This document shows positions 37,492 to 46,183 of a stretch of DNA of 64,000 nucleotides, piece by piece. The DNA lies in contig NZ_MRBL01000003.1 in assembly GCF_001969855.1 (NCBI RefSeq), positions 62,001 to 126,000 on the forward strand, written 5' to 3'. A program made the translations under genes and the position numbers. The notes beneath the pieces were generated by a model. That model worked only from the letters and a program-made list of their open reading frames with translations, did not search any database and was not told the DNA's origin. How positions within the stretch are numbered: position 1 is the stretch's first letter; the number at the start of each line of letters is the position of its first letter. Source of the stretch: Bacillus haynesii. GTDB lineage: Bacteria; Bacillota; Bacilli; Bacillales; Bacillaceae.

Positions 37492-37824
37492 ATGAATTCA
37501 GCTGTCGATCATAAAGAATGCTCTTCTTTAATTCAGGATGTATTGAAAATTTTCTCTGGTAAATGGTCATTTTTAGTTCTCGCCGAACTCATTCAGGGCA
37601 AGCGGCGATTCAACGAGCTCAGAAGGAACTTGGGAAACGTCAACACGAAAGGATTAACTGACACATTAAGACATCTTGAAGAAAGCGGTATGATTTCCCG
37701 GAAGGTGTTCCCAACGGTTCCTGTTACTGTCGAATATGCATTAACAGAAAAAGGTGAAGCGTTCCACAGCATCTTTAAAGAGATGGCTGCGTGGGGGGAA
37801 AAGTGGATGGATGAACGTGAATGA
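37492..37824 (+). CDS. HxlR family transcriptional regulator, possible redox sensor
   Basis: 110 residues, one winged helix with the HxlR pattern: LKIFSGKWSFLVLAEL (helix 1), RRFNELRRNLGNVNTKGLTDTLRHLEE read as two adjacent helices, and wing VPVTVEYALTEKG. The single Cys10 precedes the first helix, where YodB, CatR and HypR of B. subtilis carry their redox-active Cys. It sits between divergent OYE and convergent quinone-reductase genes, suggesting control of electrophile or quinone detoxification. Confidence 0.85.
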   Translation: MNSAVDHKECSSLIQDVLKIFSGKWSFLVLAELIQGKRRFNELRRNLGNVNTKGLTDTLRHLEESGMISRKVFPTVPVTVEYALTEKGEAFHSIFKEMAAWGEKWMDERE

Positions 37825-37841
37825 TAGCCGAAGAAATAACG

Positions 37842-37871
37842 AAACCCGACTTTTCAGAGTCGGGTTTTTTT
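37842..37871. terminator. Terminator between the HxlR and quinone reductase genes
   Basis: AAACCCGACT, 6-nt loop, AGTCGGGTTT, then TTTT. Lies between convergent genes. Confidence 0.88.
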
Positions 37872-37875
37872 CGAT

Positions 37876-38400
37876 CTAAAATGATTTCAAAAGATGATCT
37901 CTGTATGTTTTCGCGCTTTCGGCGAGCTCGCTTTCGCCGGTTGAACCCGCCCCGTAAAACACGTACGGCGGAAGATAGGTTGTGCTGATAAAATTGCTTG
38001 TCGCCTGAAAAGGGCGTAACAGTTCGCTGATCGTATAGTGATTCGATCCGCCGGCCTGATAGGCTTCTTCGGGAGCGCCTGCTGATACCGCGACCATGAA
38101 TTCTTTGCCGCGAAGCGCTGTGCCGTTTGTTCCGTATGCCCAGCCGTAGAGAAGAACGTGGTCCAGCCATTTTTTTAAGAGCGGCGGCGAGCTGTACCAA
38201 TAAAGAGGAAACTGGAAGACGATTCGATCGTGTTCTTCACAGAGTTTTTGTTCTTTTTCCACATCAATGGCTTCGTCAGGATATTCCTGATAAAGGTTGC
38301 GGAATGTAATGCCGGGTACGTCTTTCAATGTGTCTGCAAATGCTTTGTTCACGACTGACTGCTCCATATTCGGATGAAATGCGAGCACCAATACTTTCAT
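37876..38400 (-). CDS. NAD(P)H dehydrogenase (quinone), flavodoxin-like fold
   Basis: 174 residues from ATG 38400 (AAGGAGATG upstream), the length of YwrO/MdaB-type quinone reductases. KVLVLAFHPN is the FMN-phosphate loop. QFPLYWYSSPPLLKKWLDHVL is read as two adjacent conserved segments of the family, and GAPEEAYQAGG binds the flavin ring. It performs two-electron reduction of quinones, avoiding semiquinones. Convergent with the HxlR regulator. Confidence 0.85.
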   Translation of the reverse strand: MKVLVLAFHPNMEQSVVNKAFADTLKDVPGITFRNLYQEYPDEAIDVEKEQKLCEEHDRIVFQFPLYWYSSPPLLKKWLDHVLLYGWAYGTNGTALRGKEFMVAVSAGAPEEAYQAGGSNHYTISELLRPFQATSNFISTTYLPPYVFYGAGSTGESELAESAKTYRDHLLKSF

Positions 38401-38821
38401 TTTTTCATCTCCTTCTTCCATTTTATTCATCTTAAACGAACAGCAATCGCGGATTCAACAAAAATGCTCCGTCCCCATTCAATGAATCGTGCCGTGACAA
38501 AGGTCTGATGTAAGCCGAGAGACACAGAATTTGCATGTTATGGAGGAAGGTGTGAAAGGTGAAAATCCGAGTTTCTTCATTTATATATAAACATAAGCAA
38601 AAAGTCTCTAACCTCGGGTTTAAAGACTGCCATGAAAAAATAAGGCAAACAGGTGAAAACGGAGCTATAGACATGTATCATCAAGATCGTGCGATATCTA
38701 TTAATGCGATTATTCCGAATTTTCGGCAAGTTGAAATGGAAATGTTGATCTATAGCCGGATGAATGATTCAAGTCAGAAGCTTCCGTTATCTTCTAAAAA
38801 CAAATATGAATGCAGGATGAA
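38401..38821. other. 421-bp region between the quinone reductase and slrR genes
   Basis: Holds the quinone-reductase upstream region and one short doubtful gene (38559-38825). No clear terminator for slrR was found. Confidence 0.4.
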
Positions 38822-38825
38822 TTAA
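38559..38825 (+). CDS. Doubtful 88-residue hypothetical protein
   Basis: GTG start with GAGGAAGG 9 nt upstream. The product is polar, with no membrane segment or recognised motif. It ends 4 bp inside the slrR stop on the opposite strand. It may be a real lineage-specific gene, or chance. No resemblance to SinI or SlrA was seen. Confidence 0.3.
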   Translation: MKIRVSSFIYKHKQKVSNLGFKDCHEKIRQTGENGAIDMYHQDRAISINAIIPNFRQVEMEMLIYSRMNDSSQKLPLSSKNKYECRMN

Positions 38826-39280
38826 TGATTTTTTGTCCTCATCAAAAACGCTTCTACTTCTTTGACGGTCAGTCCCATTTCTTTGGCCTCCAGCATGAGG
38901 GCTCTCCATTCATCGATATTGGCTTGGGTCAGCTCCCTGTTTCGATAAAGCGCCCGTTCTTTCTTTTTCTGCTTGAGGCGGTGTGTGAATTGGAACAGTT
39001 CTTCCTGGTTCATCCCCGCCTGCACGGCCTGTACAAGGTGGGTTCTCCACTCGTCTTCATGCTCAGTCCGGCGATAAAGGATCACTTCGGTATCAAACAA
39101 TTCCTTTAATTCGACTTTCAGCGCACGGGAGATTTTTTTCAGGAATTCGACTGATGGATTTCTGTGAACGCCGCGTTCAATTTTGCTTAAATATGATTTT
39201 GATACGCCTGCTATATCAGCAAGCTGGTTAATGGAGTAGCCTTTTCTTTTTCTGTACATTCGGATGACTCTTCCGATCAT
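38822..39280 (-). CDS. slrR: Biofilm regulator SlrR
   Basis: 152 residues from ATG 39280 (GGGGAGGAA upstream), equal to B. subtilis SlrR. The N-terminal Xre/SinR-type helix-turn-helix is INQLADIAGVSKSYLSKIER (19-38). The C-terminal SinR/SinI-like dimerisation helices are THLVQAVQAGMNQEELFQF and IDEWRALMLEAKEMG. SlrR forms a complex with SinR that keeps cells in the chaining, matrix-producing state. Divergent from epsA with SinR boxes between them. Confidence 0.95.
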   Translation of the reverse strand: MIGRVIRMYRKRKGYSINQLADIAGVSKSYLSKIERGVHRNPSVEFLKKISRALKVELKELFDTEVILYRRTEHEDEWRTHLVQAVQAGMNQEELFQFTHRLKQKKKERALYRNRELTQANIDEWRALMLEAKEMGLTVKEVEAFLMRTKNH

Positions 39281-39327
39281 ACTGATTCCTCCCCTTCCCC
39301 TTGCCATTCAAATAAAAACGCTTTCCT

Positions 39328-39355
39328 GTTCATTATAAGAAATAATTTGTTCTTT
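39328..39355. promoter_or_regulatory. SinR-box-like half sites near slrR
   Basis: GTTCATT (39328) and GTTCTTT (39349) match or nearly match the SinR half-site GTTCTYT, close to the slrR start. Confidence 0.5.
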
Positions 39356-39410
39356 ATAAAATTCAAAAATTTAAGATATCGACAGAAAATAAAAGAAAAC
39401 GAACGGATTT

Positions 39411-39426
39411 GTTCTCTAAAAAGAAC
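39411..39426. promoter_or_regulatory. SinR operator upstream of epsA
   Basis: GTTCTCTAAAAAGAAC is an inverted pair of SinR half-sites (GTTCTYT and ARAGAAC, 2 bp apart), about 45 bp upstream of the epsA -10. In B. subtilis SinR represses eps from such a site. Confidence 0.85.
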
Positions 39427-39446
39427 TATATAGCTAAATTCAGCAT

Positions 39447-39475
39447 TTTTCAATTCAAATTTTTTCTTTTATAAT
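39447..39475 (+). promoter_or_regulatory. Candidate sigma-A promoter of the eps operon
   Basis: Perfect TATAAT at 39470-39475 with a poor -35 (TTTTCA) at 17-bp spacing, 42 bp before epsA. Confidence 0.55.
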
Positions 39476-39517
39476 CCAATCATTAACAAACGGCAATTCC
39501 TGAGGAGGCAGTCAAGC

Positions 39518-40270
39518 ATGAAAGAAAATATTGATTTTAGAGAACTGATTGCAATCTTGCGAAAAAGAACGGTTCTAATTCTCGTTTTGACAATAGGTGT
39601 AACATTGACGACCGGAATCATTCAGTTCTATGTGCTGACACCTGTCTATCAGGCATCGACGCAGATTTTGGTGCATCAAGTAGGAGAGAAAAAGGGAAGC
39701 GCCACGTACAGCGATATTCAAATCAACCTTCAATACACGCGGACATTCCAAGCGCTTTTGAAAAACCCGGTGATTTTGGAGCAAGTCAAGAGAGAGCTTG
39801 ATTTACCTTATTCTGCCGGCCGGTTGGGTGAAAAAATTGCAACGAGCAGTGAAAGCGAATCAGAGATTATTAACATTTCGGTTCAAGATGAAAATCAGAA
39901 ACGGGCGGCCGATATAGCGAACACTCTAACAGCGGTGCTCAAAAAAGAGATTAAGCAAATTATGAACACCGATCGGGTAACCGTCCTGTCAAAAGCCGAC
40001 ATCGTCGATTCGCCGACACCTGTCAGACCGAATTACAAAATGAATATTTTGCTGGCATTCGGTGCCGCATTAATGACCGGAATCGCTTTGGCGTTCTTTT
40101 TGGACTTTATTGATGATACGGTTGCAAGGCCGTCTCAAGTCGAAAAGGAAGCGGGATTCATTTATTTGGGAAGTATTGAGCAAATGAAACATAAAAAAAG
40201 TCTGTTTCGCGGGGACCCTGATATGAATATCCGCGTGAAAGCAGGAAGGAGTGAGCCGCTTGGGTATTAG
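39518..40270 (+). CDS. epsA: EpsA, Wzz-type chain-length / tyrosine kinase modulator
   Basis: 250 residues, somewhat longer than the 234 of B. subtilis. Membrane segments at about 18-38 and 172-192 flank an extracellular Wzz domain, with the usual proline-rich [10 protein letters not shown] before the second helix. It activates the BY-kinase EpsB and sets polymer length. ATG with GAGGAGG upstream. The C-terminal tail overlaps the epsB start. Confidence 0.93.
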   Translation: MKENIDFRELIAILRKRTVLILVLTIGVTLTTGIIQFYVLTPVYQASTQILVHQVGEKKGSATYSDIQINLQYTRTFQALLKNPVILEQVKRELDLPYSAGRLGEKIATSSESESEIINISVQDENQKRAADIANTLTAVLKKEIKQIMNTDRVTVLSKADIVDSPTPVRPNYKMNILLAFGAALMTGIALAFFLDFIDDTVARPSQVEKEAGFIYLGSIEQMKHKKSLFRGDPDMNIRVKAGRSEPLGY

Positions 40271-40952
40271 AAAAAAACGCTCTCGCAAATATCAATCGGC
40301 GCTTGTCGCATTGCATCAGCCGAACGCGCCGATCGTTGAACAATATCGGACGATCAGGACGAACATTGAGTTCTCATCCTTTGAGAAGCCGTTTAAGTCA
40401 TTGCTCATCACATCGGGCCTACCGGGAGAAGGCAAATCATTCTCGGCTTCAAACTTGGCGGTCGTATTTTCGCAGCAGGAAAAAAAGGTCCTTCTGATCG
40501 ACGCGGATTTAAGAAAGCCGACGATCCACAAAATTTTTGAGCTCGATAACCATTCAGGCGTCACAAATGTATTGATGAAAAAAACGACGCTGGAAAATGT
40601 GGTGCAGCAAAGCCAAGCGGAAAATCTCCATGTGCTGACAAGCGGTCCGATTCCTCCGAACCCGTCCGAGCTGTTGTCATCGCAGGCGATGGAGGACCTG
40701 CTTGCGGAAGCGTACAACCAATACGATTTAGTCATCCTTGATTCACCGCCGCTTCTGCCGGTCGCAGACGCGCAAATATTGGCGAACCAAGTGGATGGAA
40801 GCATCCTTGTCATCCTCAGCGGAAAAACAAAACTTGATAACGCGATCAAGTCTCGGGACGCGCTGAATTCTTCAAAAAGCGAACTGCTCGGAGCCGTGCT
40901 GAACGGGCGGAAAGTGAAGAAAGCGCGCCAATATAATTACGCAACCATGTAA
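40260..40952 (+). CDS. epsB: EpsB, bacterial tyrosine kinase
   Basis: 230 residues from TTG 40260, chosen because AGGAAGGAG is 8 nt upstream. Walker A is GLPGEGKS at 53-60, Walker A' is LIDADLR at 79-85, and Walker B is VILDSPP. The C-terminus carries Tyr225 and Tyr227 (RQYNYATM), the autophosphorylation cluster. With EpsA it forms the split BY-kinase that controls exopolysaccharide synthesis. Confidence 0.93.
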   Translation: MGIRKKRSRKYQSALVALHQPNAPIVEQYRTIRTNIEFSSFEKPFKSLLITSGLPGEGKSFSASNLAVVFSQQEKKVLLIDADLRKPTIHKIFELDNHSGVTNVLMKKTTLENVVQQSQAENLHVLTSGPIPPNPSELLSSQAMEDLLAEAYNQYDLVILDSPPLLPVADAQILANQVDGSILVILSGKTKLDNAIKSRDALNSSKSELLGAVLNGRKVKKARQYNYATM

Positions 40953-40956
40953 TCTT

Positions 40957-41085
40957 TTGAAGCGGCTGCACCGCTTTAGGTGATGTCTCCTTGCCTTTAC
41001 CGATGGAGGCACTCGGCTCTACCGTGGGCAGACTTCCGTCTGCCTTAGACGCAAGTCGTCGATGGCGGGGTGTGAGGACGGGTTA
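40957..41085 (+). promoter_or_regulatory. EAR, eps-associated RNA (processive antitermination element)
   Basis: The 258-bp epsB-epsC gap is GC-rich and highly structured in its first half. It includes AGCGGCTGCACCGCTTTAGG, the hairpin GGCAGACTTCCGTCTGCC and the 3' block GGCGGGGTGTGAGGACGGG. Location and sequence match the EAR element known in B. subtilis, which lets RNA polymerase read through terminators inside the long eps operon. Ends are approximate. Confidence 0.85.
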
Positions 41086-41137
41086 AATGCCCATTTTTAT
41101 TTGATGTACGTGCTCGGTTTAAATTTGAAAATCGCCC

Positions 41138-41194
41138 GTATCTTTTTAGCTGATGGGATTTTGCCCTGAAAGATCCTATCAGCTAGAAAGATAC
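41138..41194 (+). repeat. 21-bp hairpin directly upstream of the epsC ribosome-binding site
   Basis: Arms 41138-41158 and 41174-41194 pair over all 21 positions (19 Watson-Crick, 2 G-U) around a 15-nt loop. The epsC Shine-Dalgarno AGGAGG starts 5 nt later. There is no T-run, so it is not a standard terminator. Confidence 0.8.
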
Positions 41195-41210
41195 ATTAGG
41201 AGGTAGGAAA

Positions 41211-43028
41211 TTGACATATCGGAGAAGGCTTTCCATTATTACCGCACTCGATTCGTACTTGGTTTTGCTGTCCATCTTTATCGGATATCAGCTGATTTTG
41301 CCATCATATGATTTATACCCTTCGGAAATGCTGCTGATGACTTCACTGATACTGCTTGGCGCTCAGCATTTATTCGCCCATTGCTTCCACCTTTACAAAA
41401 AAGTGTGGGAGTACGCAAGCATCGGTGAATTATATGTGCTGCTTAAATCGATTACCTTGTCCCATCTTGTGACGGCGGTCCTCGAACTGTTTTTCTTTCA
41501 AAACGTTCCGGTTCGTCTTTTATGTTTAAGCTGGCTGTTCCAGCTGATCTTGATCGGCGGGTCACGGATGATGTGGCGCATCATCAGGGAACAGGTGAAC
41601 AAAGAAAGCAAAGGATCTCTAAGGGCGCTTATCATCGGAGCGGGCTCTGCCGGCAGTTTGATCGTAAAACAGCTTGTGCAAAAGCCGGAATTGAACATTA
41701 AGCCCGTCGCATTTATCGATGATGACAAAACGAAATACCGGCTTGAAATCATGGGTCTGCCCGTCTTAGGCGGAAAAGAGCAGATTATACAGGCAGTTCG
41801 GCAATGGAATATCGACCGGATCATCATCGCCATTCCATCTTTAAGCGTCACTCAGATGCAGGACATGTACAAGGCGTGTGCGCAAACGGGTGTCAAAACG
41901 CAAATCATGCCGAAAATAGACGAAATATTGCTTGGCAGACATCCTGTCGGCCAGCTTCGCGATGTCAAAGCAGAAGATTTGCTCGGAAGGGAGCCTGTCC
42001 AGCTTGACACAAGCGAAATCTCCAATACGGTCAAGGACCGCGTCGTTCTTGTAACGGGGGCCGGAGGTTCAATCGGCTCGGAAATCTGCCGGCAAATCAG
42101 CAAATTTAAACCGAAATCGATTATTTTAGTCGGGCACGGGGAAAACAGCATCCATTCGATCTTGCTTGAACTGCAGGAGAAGTTCGGAAAGCATGTCGAC
42201 TATTATCCTGAAATCGCTGACATACAGGACAGAGAAAAAATGTTTTTGCTGATGGAACGCTACAAACCGAATGTCATTTATCATGCAGCTGCACACAAGC
42301 ATGTTCCGCTGATGGAAAAATGCCCGAAAGAAGCTGTTAAAAACAATATCCTCGGCACGAAAAACGTCGCTGAAGCAGCCGACGAAACCGGAGTGGAAAC
42401 TTTTGTCCTGATCTCGTCAGACAAAGCGGTCAACCCTGCCAATATCATGGGAGCAACGAAGCGGTTCGCGGAAATGCTGATCATGAATCTCGGCAAAACG
42501 AGCAAAACCAAATTTGTCGCCGTCCGCTTCGGAAATGTTCTCGGCAGCAGGGGAAGCGTCATTCCGATTTTCAAAAAACAAATTGCTAAAGGCGGCCCGG
42601 TCACTGTCACACACCAGGACATGACGAGGTACTTCATGACGATTCCGGAAGCTTCAAGGCTGGTTATTCAAGCGGGGGCGCTTGCCAAAGGAAGACAGAT
42701 TTTCGTGCTCGATATGGGTGAACCGGTCAAAATCGTCGACCTCGCCAAAAATCTCATCCAGCTCTCCGGCTATACGACAGATCAGATCAAAATCGAATTT
42801 ACAGGCATCCGGCCGGGCGAAAAAATGTACGAAGAGCTGCTGAATCAAAATGAAGTGCTGGCAGAGCAGGTTTTCCCGAAGATTCATATCGGCAAGGCGG
42901 TCGACGTCGAGTGGACGGTGCTGAAGACATTTATGGATGAATTTATGTATTTGTCAGACCGCGAGCTGAGAGAGCGCTTGTTCAAAGCGATCGGCCAGCA
43001 TGAGAAAAAGCTGGTGACAGCTCACTAG
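41211..43028 (+). CDS. epsC: EpsC, membrane UDP-sugar 4,6-dehydratase/epimerase
   Basis: 605 residues. Four N-terminal membrane helices (to about 120), a first Rossmann domain (GAGSAG at 143-148), then the catalytic short-chain dehydrogenase domain with TGAGGSIGSE at 282-291. It belongs to the CapD/PglF family, which makes UDP-4-keto-6-deoxy-GlcNAc, the first step to bacillosamine-type sugars finished by EpsN and EpsM. TTG start behind AGGAGG. Confidence 0.93.
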   Translation: MTYRRRLSIITALDSYLVLLSIFIGYQLILPSYDLYPSEMLLMTSLILLGAQHLFAHCFHLYKKVWEYASIGELYVLLKSITLSHLVTAVLELFFFQNVPVRLLCLSWLFQLILIGGSRMMWRIIREQVNKESKGSLRALIIGAGSAGSLIVKQLVQKPELNIKPVAFIDDDKTKYRLEIMGLPVLGGKEQIIQAVRQWNIDRIIIAIPSLSVTQMQDMYKACAQTGVKTQIMPKIDEILLGRHPVGQLRDVKAEDLLGREPVQLDTSEISNTVKDRVVLVTGAGGSIGSEICRQISKFKPKSIILVGHGENSIHSILLELQEKFGKHVDYYPEIADIQDREKMFLLMERYKPNVIYHAAAHKHVPLMEKCPKEAVKNNILGTKNVAEAADETGVETFVLISSDKAVNPANIMGATKRFAEMLIMNLGKTSKTKFVAVRFGNVLGSRGSVIPIFKKQIAKGGPVTVTHQDMTRYFMTIPEASRLVIQAGALAKGRQIFVLDMGEPVKIVDLAKNLIQLSGYTTDQIKIEFTGIRPGEKMYEELLNQNEVLAEQVFPKIHIGKAVDVEWTVLKTFMDEFMYLSDRELRERLFKAIGQHEKKLVTAH

Positions 43029-43038
43029 GGGGAAGAAC

Positions 43039-44187
43039 ATGACAAGAACGGTTTTGTTTTGCGCTACTGTAGATTACCATTTCAAGGCCTTCCACCTCCC
43101 GTATTTAAAATGGTTTAAAGAGCAGGGATGGAACGTTCATATCGCCGCAAAAGGAGATATGACACTGCCTTATACAGACAAAAAATTTGATATCGATATC
43201 AGGCGTTCTCCTCTGAATGCAAGCAATATCGCAGCCTATCGGGAGCTGGCGCGCATCATTGACGAAAACCGGTACAGCATTATTCATTGCCACACGCCGA
43301 TGGGAGGCGTGCTGGCAAGGCTTGCGGCCCGGAAGCAGAGAAAAGAGGGAACGAAAGTAATCTATACCGCTCACGGTTTCCACTTTTGCCAAGGTGCACC
43401 TTTGAAAAATTGGCTGCTCTATTATCCGATTGAAAAAGGGCTGTCCGCTTTGACCGATTGCCTGATTACGATCAATGAAGAAGATTTCGTCCTTGCAAAA
43501 GGCTTGCGAAAGGCGATGCGCACGGAAAAAATCCACGGCATCGGCGTCGATACGGAGCGGTTTCATCCTGTCAGCGAAACAGAGAAAATGCTGCTCAGGA
43601 AAACATACGGTTTCAAAGAAGAAGACTTTATTCTCATATATCCCGCGGAGCTGAACGCGAATAAAAACCAGGCGCTGCTCATCGAAACGGCAGCTGCTTT
43701 AAAAGACAGAGCTCCGAACTTAAAGCTCGTGTTTGCAGGAAAAGGGCAGATGGAGGAAAAATACCGAAGTCTCGCTGAACAAAAAGGTGTTTCTTCGCTT
43801 GTCACGTTTGCCGGTTTTCAAAAAAACATCCACGAATGGATTCAGCTTGCAGACGTGTCTGTCGCTTCAAGCATCAGGGAAGGGCTCGGCATGAACCTCC
43901 TTGAAGGAATGGCAGCAGGAAAGCCCGCCGTTGCAGCGGACAACCGCGGACACCGGGAAGTCATTCAAGAGGGCGTGAACGGATTTTTGGTTCCGCAGGG
44001 AGACGCCGGAACATTCAGCGACCGGATTTTGCAGCTGTACCGCCTGCCTTCTTTGCGAAAAAAGATGGGGGACGCGGGGAGACGAACGGCCGCCGCTTTT
44101 TCCCAGCAGCGCACAGTCAAAGAAATGGCGGGCATTTATTCTTCCTTTATGGATAACGAAACAGTTGAAAGGAGGCTGAAAGGATGA
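43039..44187 (+). CDS. epsD: EpsD, glycosyltransferase family 4
   Basis: 382 residues, GT-B fold. The C-terminal nucleotide-sugar domain has the E-x7-E-like motif around SIREGLGMNLLEGMAAGKPAV (read as two adjacent segments). The N-terminal domain contains YTAHGFHFCQGAP, found in EpsD/CapJ-type enzymes. It adds a sugar to the lipid-linked repeat unit at the inner membrane face. The stop overlaps epsE by 4 bp. Confidence 0.9.
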   Translation: MTRTVLFCATVDYHFKAFHLPYLKWFKEQGWNVHIAAKGDMTLPYTDKKFDIDIRRSPLNASNIAAYRELARIIDENRYSIIHCHTPMGGVLARLAARKQRKEGTKVIYTAHGFHFCQGAPLKNWLLYYPIEKGLSALTDCLITINEEDFVLAKGLRKAMRTEKIHGIGVDTERFHPVSETEKMLLRKTYGFKEEDFILIYPAELNANKNQALLIETAAALKDRAPNLKLVFAGKGQMEEKYRSLAEQKGVSSLVTFAGFQKNIHEWIQLADVSVASSIREGLGMNLLEGMAAGKPAVAADNRGHREVIQEGVNGFLVPQGDAGTFSDRILQLYRLPSLRKKMGDAGRRTAAAFSQQRTVKEMAGIYSSFMDNETVERRLKG

Positions 44188-45026
44188 CAGGGGGTCAAAA
44201 GCCGAAAGTTTCTGTCATTATGGGAGTCTACAATTGTGAGGACACGATCGCAGAGAGCATCGAGTCAATTTTAAATCAAACCTATAAAAATTGGGAACTG
44301 ATTATATGCGACGATGCTTCGACAGACGGGACATATGCTGTTGCCAGGCGGTATGCCGATCATTACGCAGATAAGATCAAGCTGATCAAAAATGAGAAGA
44401 ATCAGCGGCTGGCTGCTTCGTTAAATCACTGTCTCCAATACGCCGGCGGGAAATATATCGCGCGTCAGGACGGAGATGATATCTCTATGCCAAGGCGGTT
44501 TGAAAAGCAGGTCGCGTTTCTGGAATCACAATCTCATTATCATGTCGTCGGAAGCGGCATGATGGCCTTCGACGAAAACGGGATCAGAGGCGTCAGAATG
44601 CTTCCTTCCTCTCCCGGACCGAGAATCATGGCGAAAGGAACGCCGTTTTGCCATGCGACGATCATGATGAGAGCGGAAGTCTATAAGGCGCTGGACGGCT
44701 ATCGGGTCGGCCGGAGAACAAGAAGGATGGAAGATATCGATTTGTGGCTCCGTTTTTTTGAGGCGGGCTACACAGGCTACAACCTTCAGGAAGCTTTATA
44801 CAAAGTAAGGGAAGACGAATCGGCGTTTAAAAGGAGAAAGCTCAGCTACTCGATTGATAATGCGTTTATCGTCTTTGCCGCCTGCAGACGGCTGAAGCTG
44901 CCGCTCTCAGACTACATTTATATGATGAAACCCATCATCAGGGGGCTCATGCCTCCTTTTATCATGAACAAATATCATAAAAGAAGATTGATGAATGAAG
45001 GCGGAGGGGTCGTAAAACATGAATGA
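44184..45026 (+). CDS. epsE: EpsE, family 2 glycosyltransferase and flagellar clutch
   Basis: 280 residues, GT-A fold: VIMGVYNCEDTIAESIESIL, ICDDASTDGT and ARQDGDD (the DxD-type metal site). In B. subtilis EpsE is also a clutch that binds FliG and stops flagellar rotation. Overall length and sequence agree (278 there), so the second role is plausible but not shown. Overlaps epsD and epsF. Confidence 0.92.
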   Translation: MTGGQKPKVSVIMGVYNCEDTIAESIESILNQTYKNWELIICDDASTDGTYAVARRYADHYADKIKLIKNEKNQRLAASLNHCLQYAGGKYIARQDGDDISMPRRFEKQVAFLESQSHYHVVGSGMMAFDENGIRGVRMLPSSPGPRIMAKGTPFCHATIMMRAEVYKALDGYRVGRRTRRMEDIDLWLRFFEAGYTGYNLQEALYKVREDESAFKRRKLSYSIDNAFIVFAACRRLKLPLSDYIYMMKPIIRGLMPPFIMNKYHKRRLMNEGGGVVKHE

Positions 45027-46179
45027 CGGAAGCGTGAGACCAAAACGGGTACTTCACATCGTAAGCGGCATGAACCGCGGCGGCGCGGAGACGATGATTA
45101 TGAATATATACCGCCATACAGACAGACGGCATATTCAATTTGATTTTATTTCCCACCGGGAAGAAACGTGCGATTATGATCCGGAAATCATCACGCACGG
45201 CGGCCGGGTGTTTTATGTACCGAGCATCGGGCGGTCGGGACCAGTCGCCTACATCAAAAACATCAGAAGGATTTTGGTTGAGAAAGGGCCGTATGCCGCC
45301 GTCCACGCCCATACTGATTTTCAGACGGGGTTTGCCGCATTGGCGGCCAGGCTCGCCGGCGTTCCGATCAGGGTCTGCCATTCCCACAACACGGCCTGGA
45401 AGTCTAATCCCCGGTTTTGGGATACATGGCAGCTCCTTGCATTCCGCCGCTTGATTTTCTCCAGTGCTACGGCTCTGTGCGCTTGCGGCAAAGATGCCGG
45501 GCGTTTTTTATTCGGCAAAAAAAAGATGGGCGAAAACGCGGTCCATCTTTTGCAAAACGGGATTGAACTTGACCGGTTCAAGGAAGCGAGCGGCGTTTCG
45601 AAGATGGATGCGAAAAAGAGCTTCGGCATCAAGGAAGACGCACTGGTGATCGGGCATGTCGGCCGTTTTTTTGAACAGAAAAACCACGCGTTTCTGCTCG
45701 GGCTTGCCGCTCATTTTAAGAAATCGGGCACACCATTTCAAGCGGTGTTCGCAGGTGATGGTCCGCTGCGCAGACAGATGGAAGAAAAAGCCGCCTCTCT
45801 CGGTGTAAAAGACGACATTCTATTTCTCGGCGTCGTCGAAGATATCCCGGCTCTCATGCAGACGTTTGATGTATTTGCCATGCCGTCTTTGTTTGAAGGG
45901 CTCCCCCTCGTTCTCGTCGAAGCGCAGGCGTCAGGGCTTCCTTGTATTGTATCAGACCATATTACAGAGGAAACCGATTTGGGACTCGGCCTGCTGCAAC
46001 GTCTCAGCTTAAATGCCGGTTTTGAACGGTGGGCTGAGGATATCAGCCGTGCTGCTCAGGCGAAAAAGCCTGCATGGCCGGAAATAGAGAGAAGCCTTGC
46101 TGAGAGAGGGTATGATGCAAAAGCAAATTTGGCGAGACTGATGGACATCTATTCAATCTCCGCGGCAGAAGGACAGTGA
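45019..46179 (+). CDS. epsF: EpsF, glycosyltransferase family 4
   Basis: 386 residues, GT-B. N-terminal [15 protein letters not shown] is the glycine-rich loop of GT4 enzymes. The C-terminal donor site is [21 protein letters not shown] (two adjacent blocks), with the catalytic Glu in FEGLP. Overlaps epsE by 8 bp and ends 4 bp before epsG. Confidence 0.92.
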   Translation: MNDGSVRPKRVLHIVSGMNRGGAETMIMNIYRHTDRRHIQFDFISHREETCDYDPEIITHGGRVFYVPSIGRSGPVAYIKNIRRILVEKGPYAAVHAHTDFQTGFAALAARLAGVPIRVCHSHNTAWKSNPRFWDTWQLLAFRRLIFSSATALCACGKDAGRFLFGKKKMGENAVHLLQNGIELDRFKEASGVSKMDAKKSFGIKEDALVIGHVGRFFEQKNHAFLLGLAAHFKKSGTPFQAVFAGDGPLRRQMEEKAASLGVKDDILFLGVVEDIPALMQTFDVFAMPSLFEGLPLVLVEAQASGLPCIVSDHITEETDLGLGLLQRLSLNAGFERWAEDISRAAQAKKPAWPEIERSLAERGYDAKANLARLMDIYSISAAEGQ

Positions 46180-46183
46180 GTGT

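Noticed and set aside
38559-38825. A SinI or SlrA-like antirepressor next to slrR
   Set aside because: The short product has none of the SinI/SlrA dimerisation helix pattern, so only a doubtful hypothetical gene is reported.
40957-41085. A small protein gene in the epsB-epsC gap
   Set aside because: The GC-rich structured sequence and location match the EAR RNA element, and no frame with a ribosome-binding site was seen.
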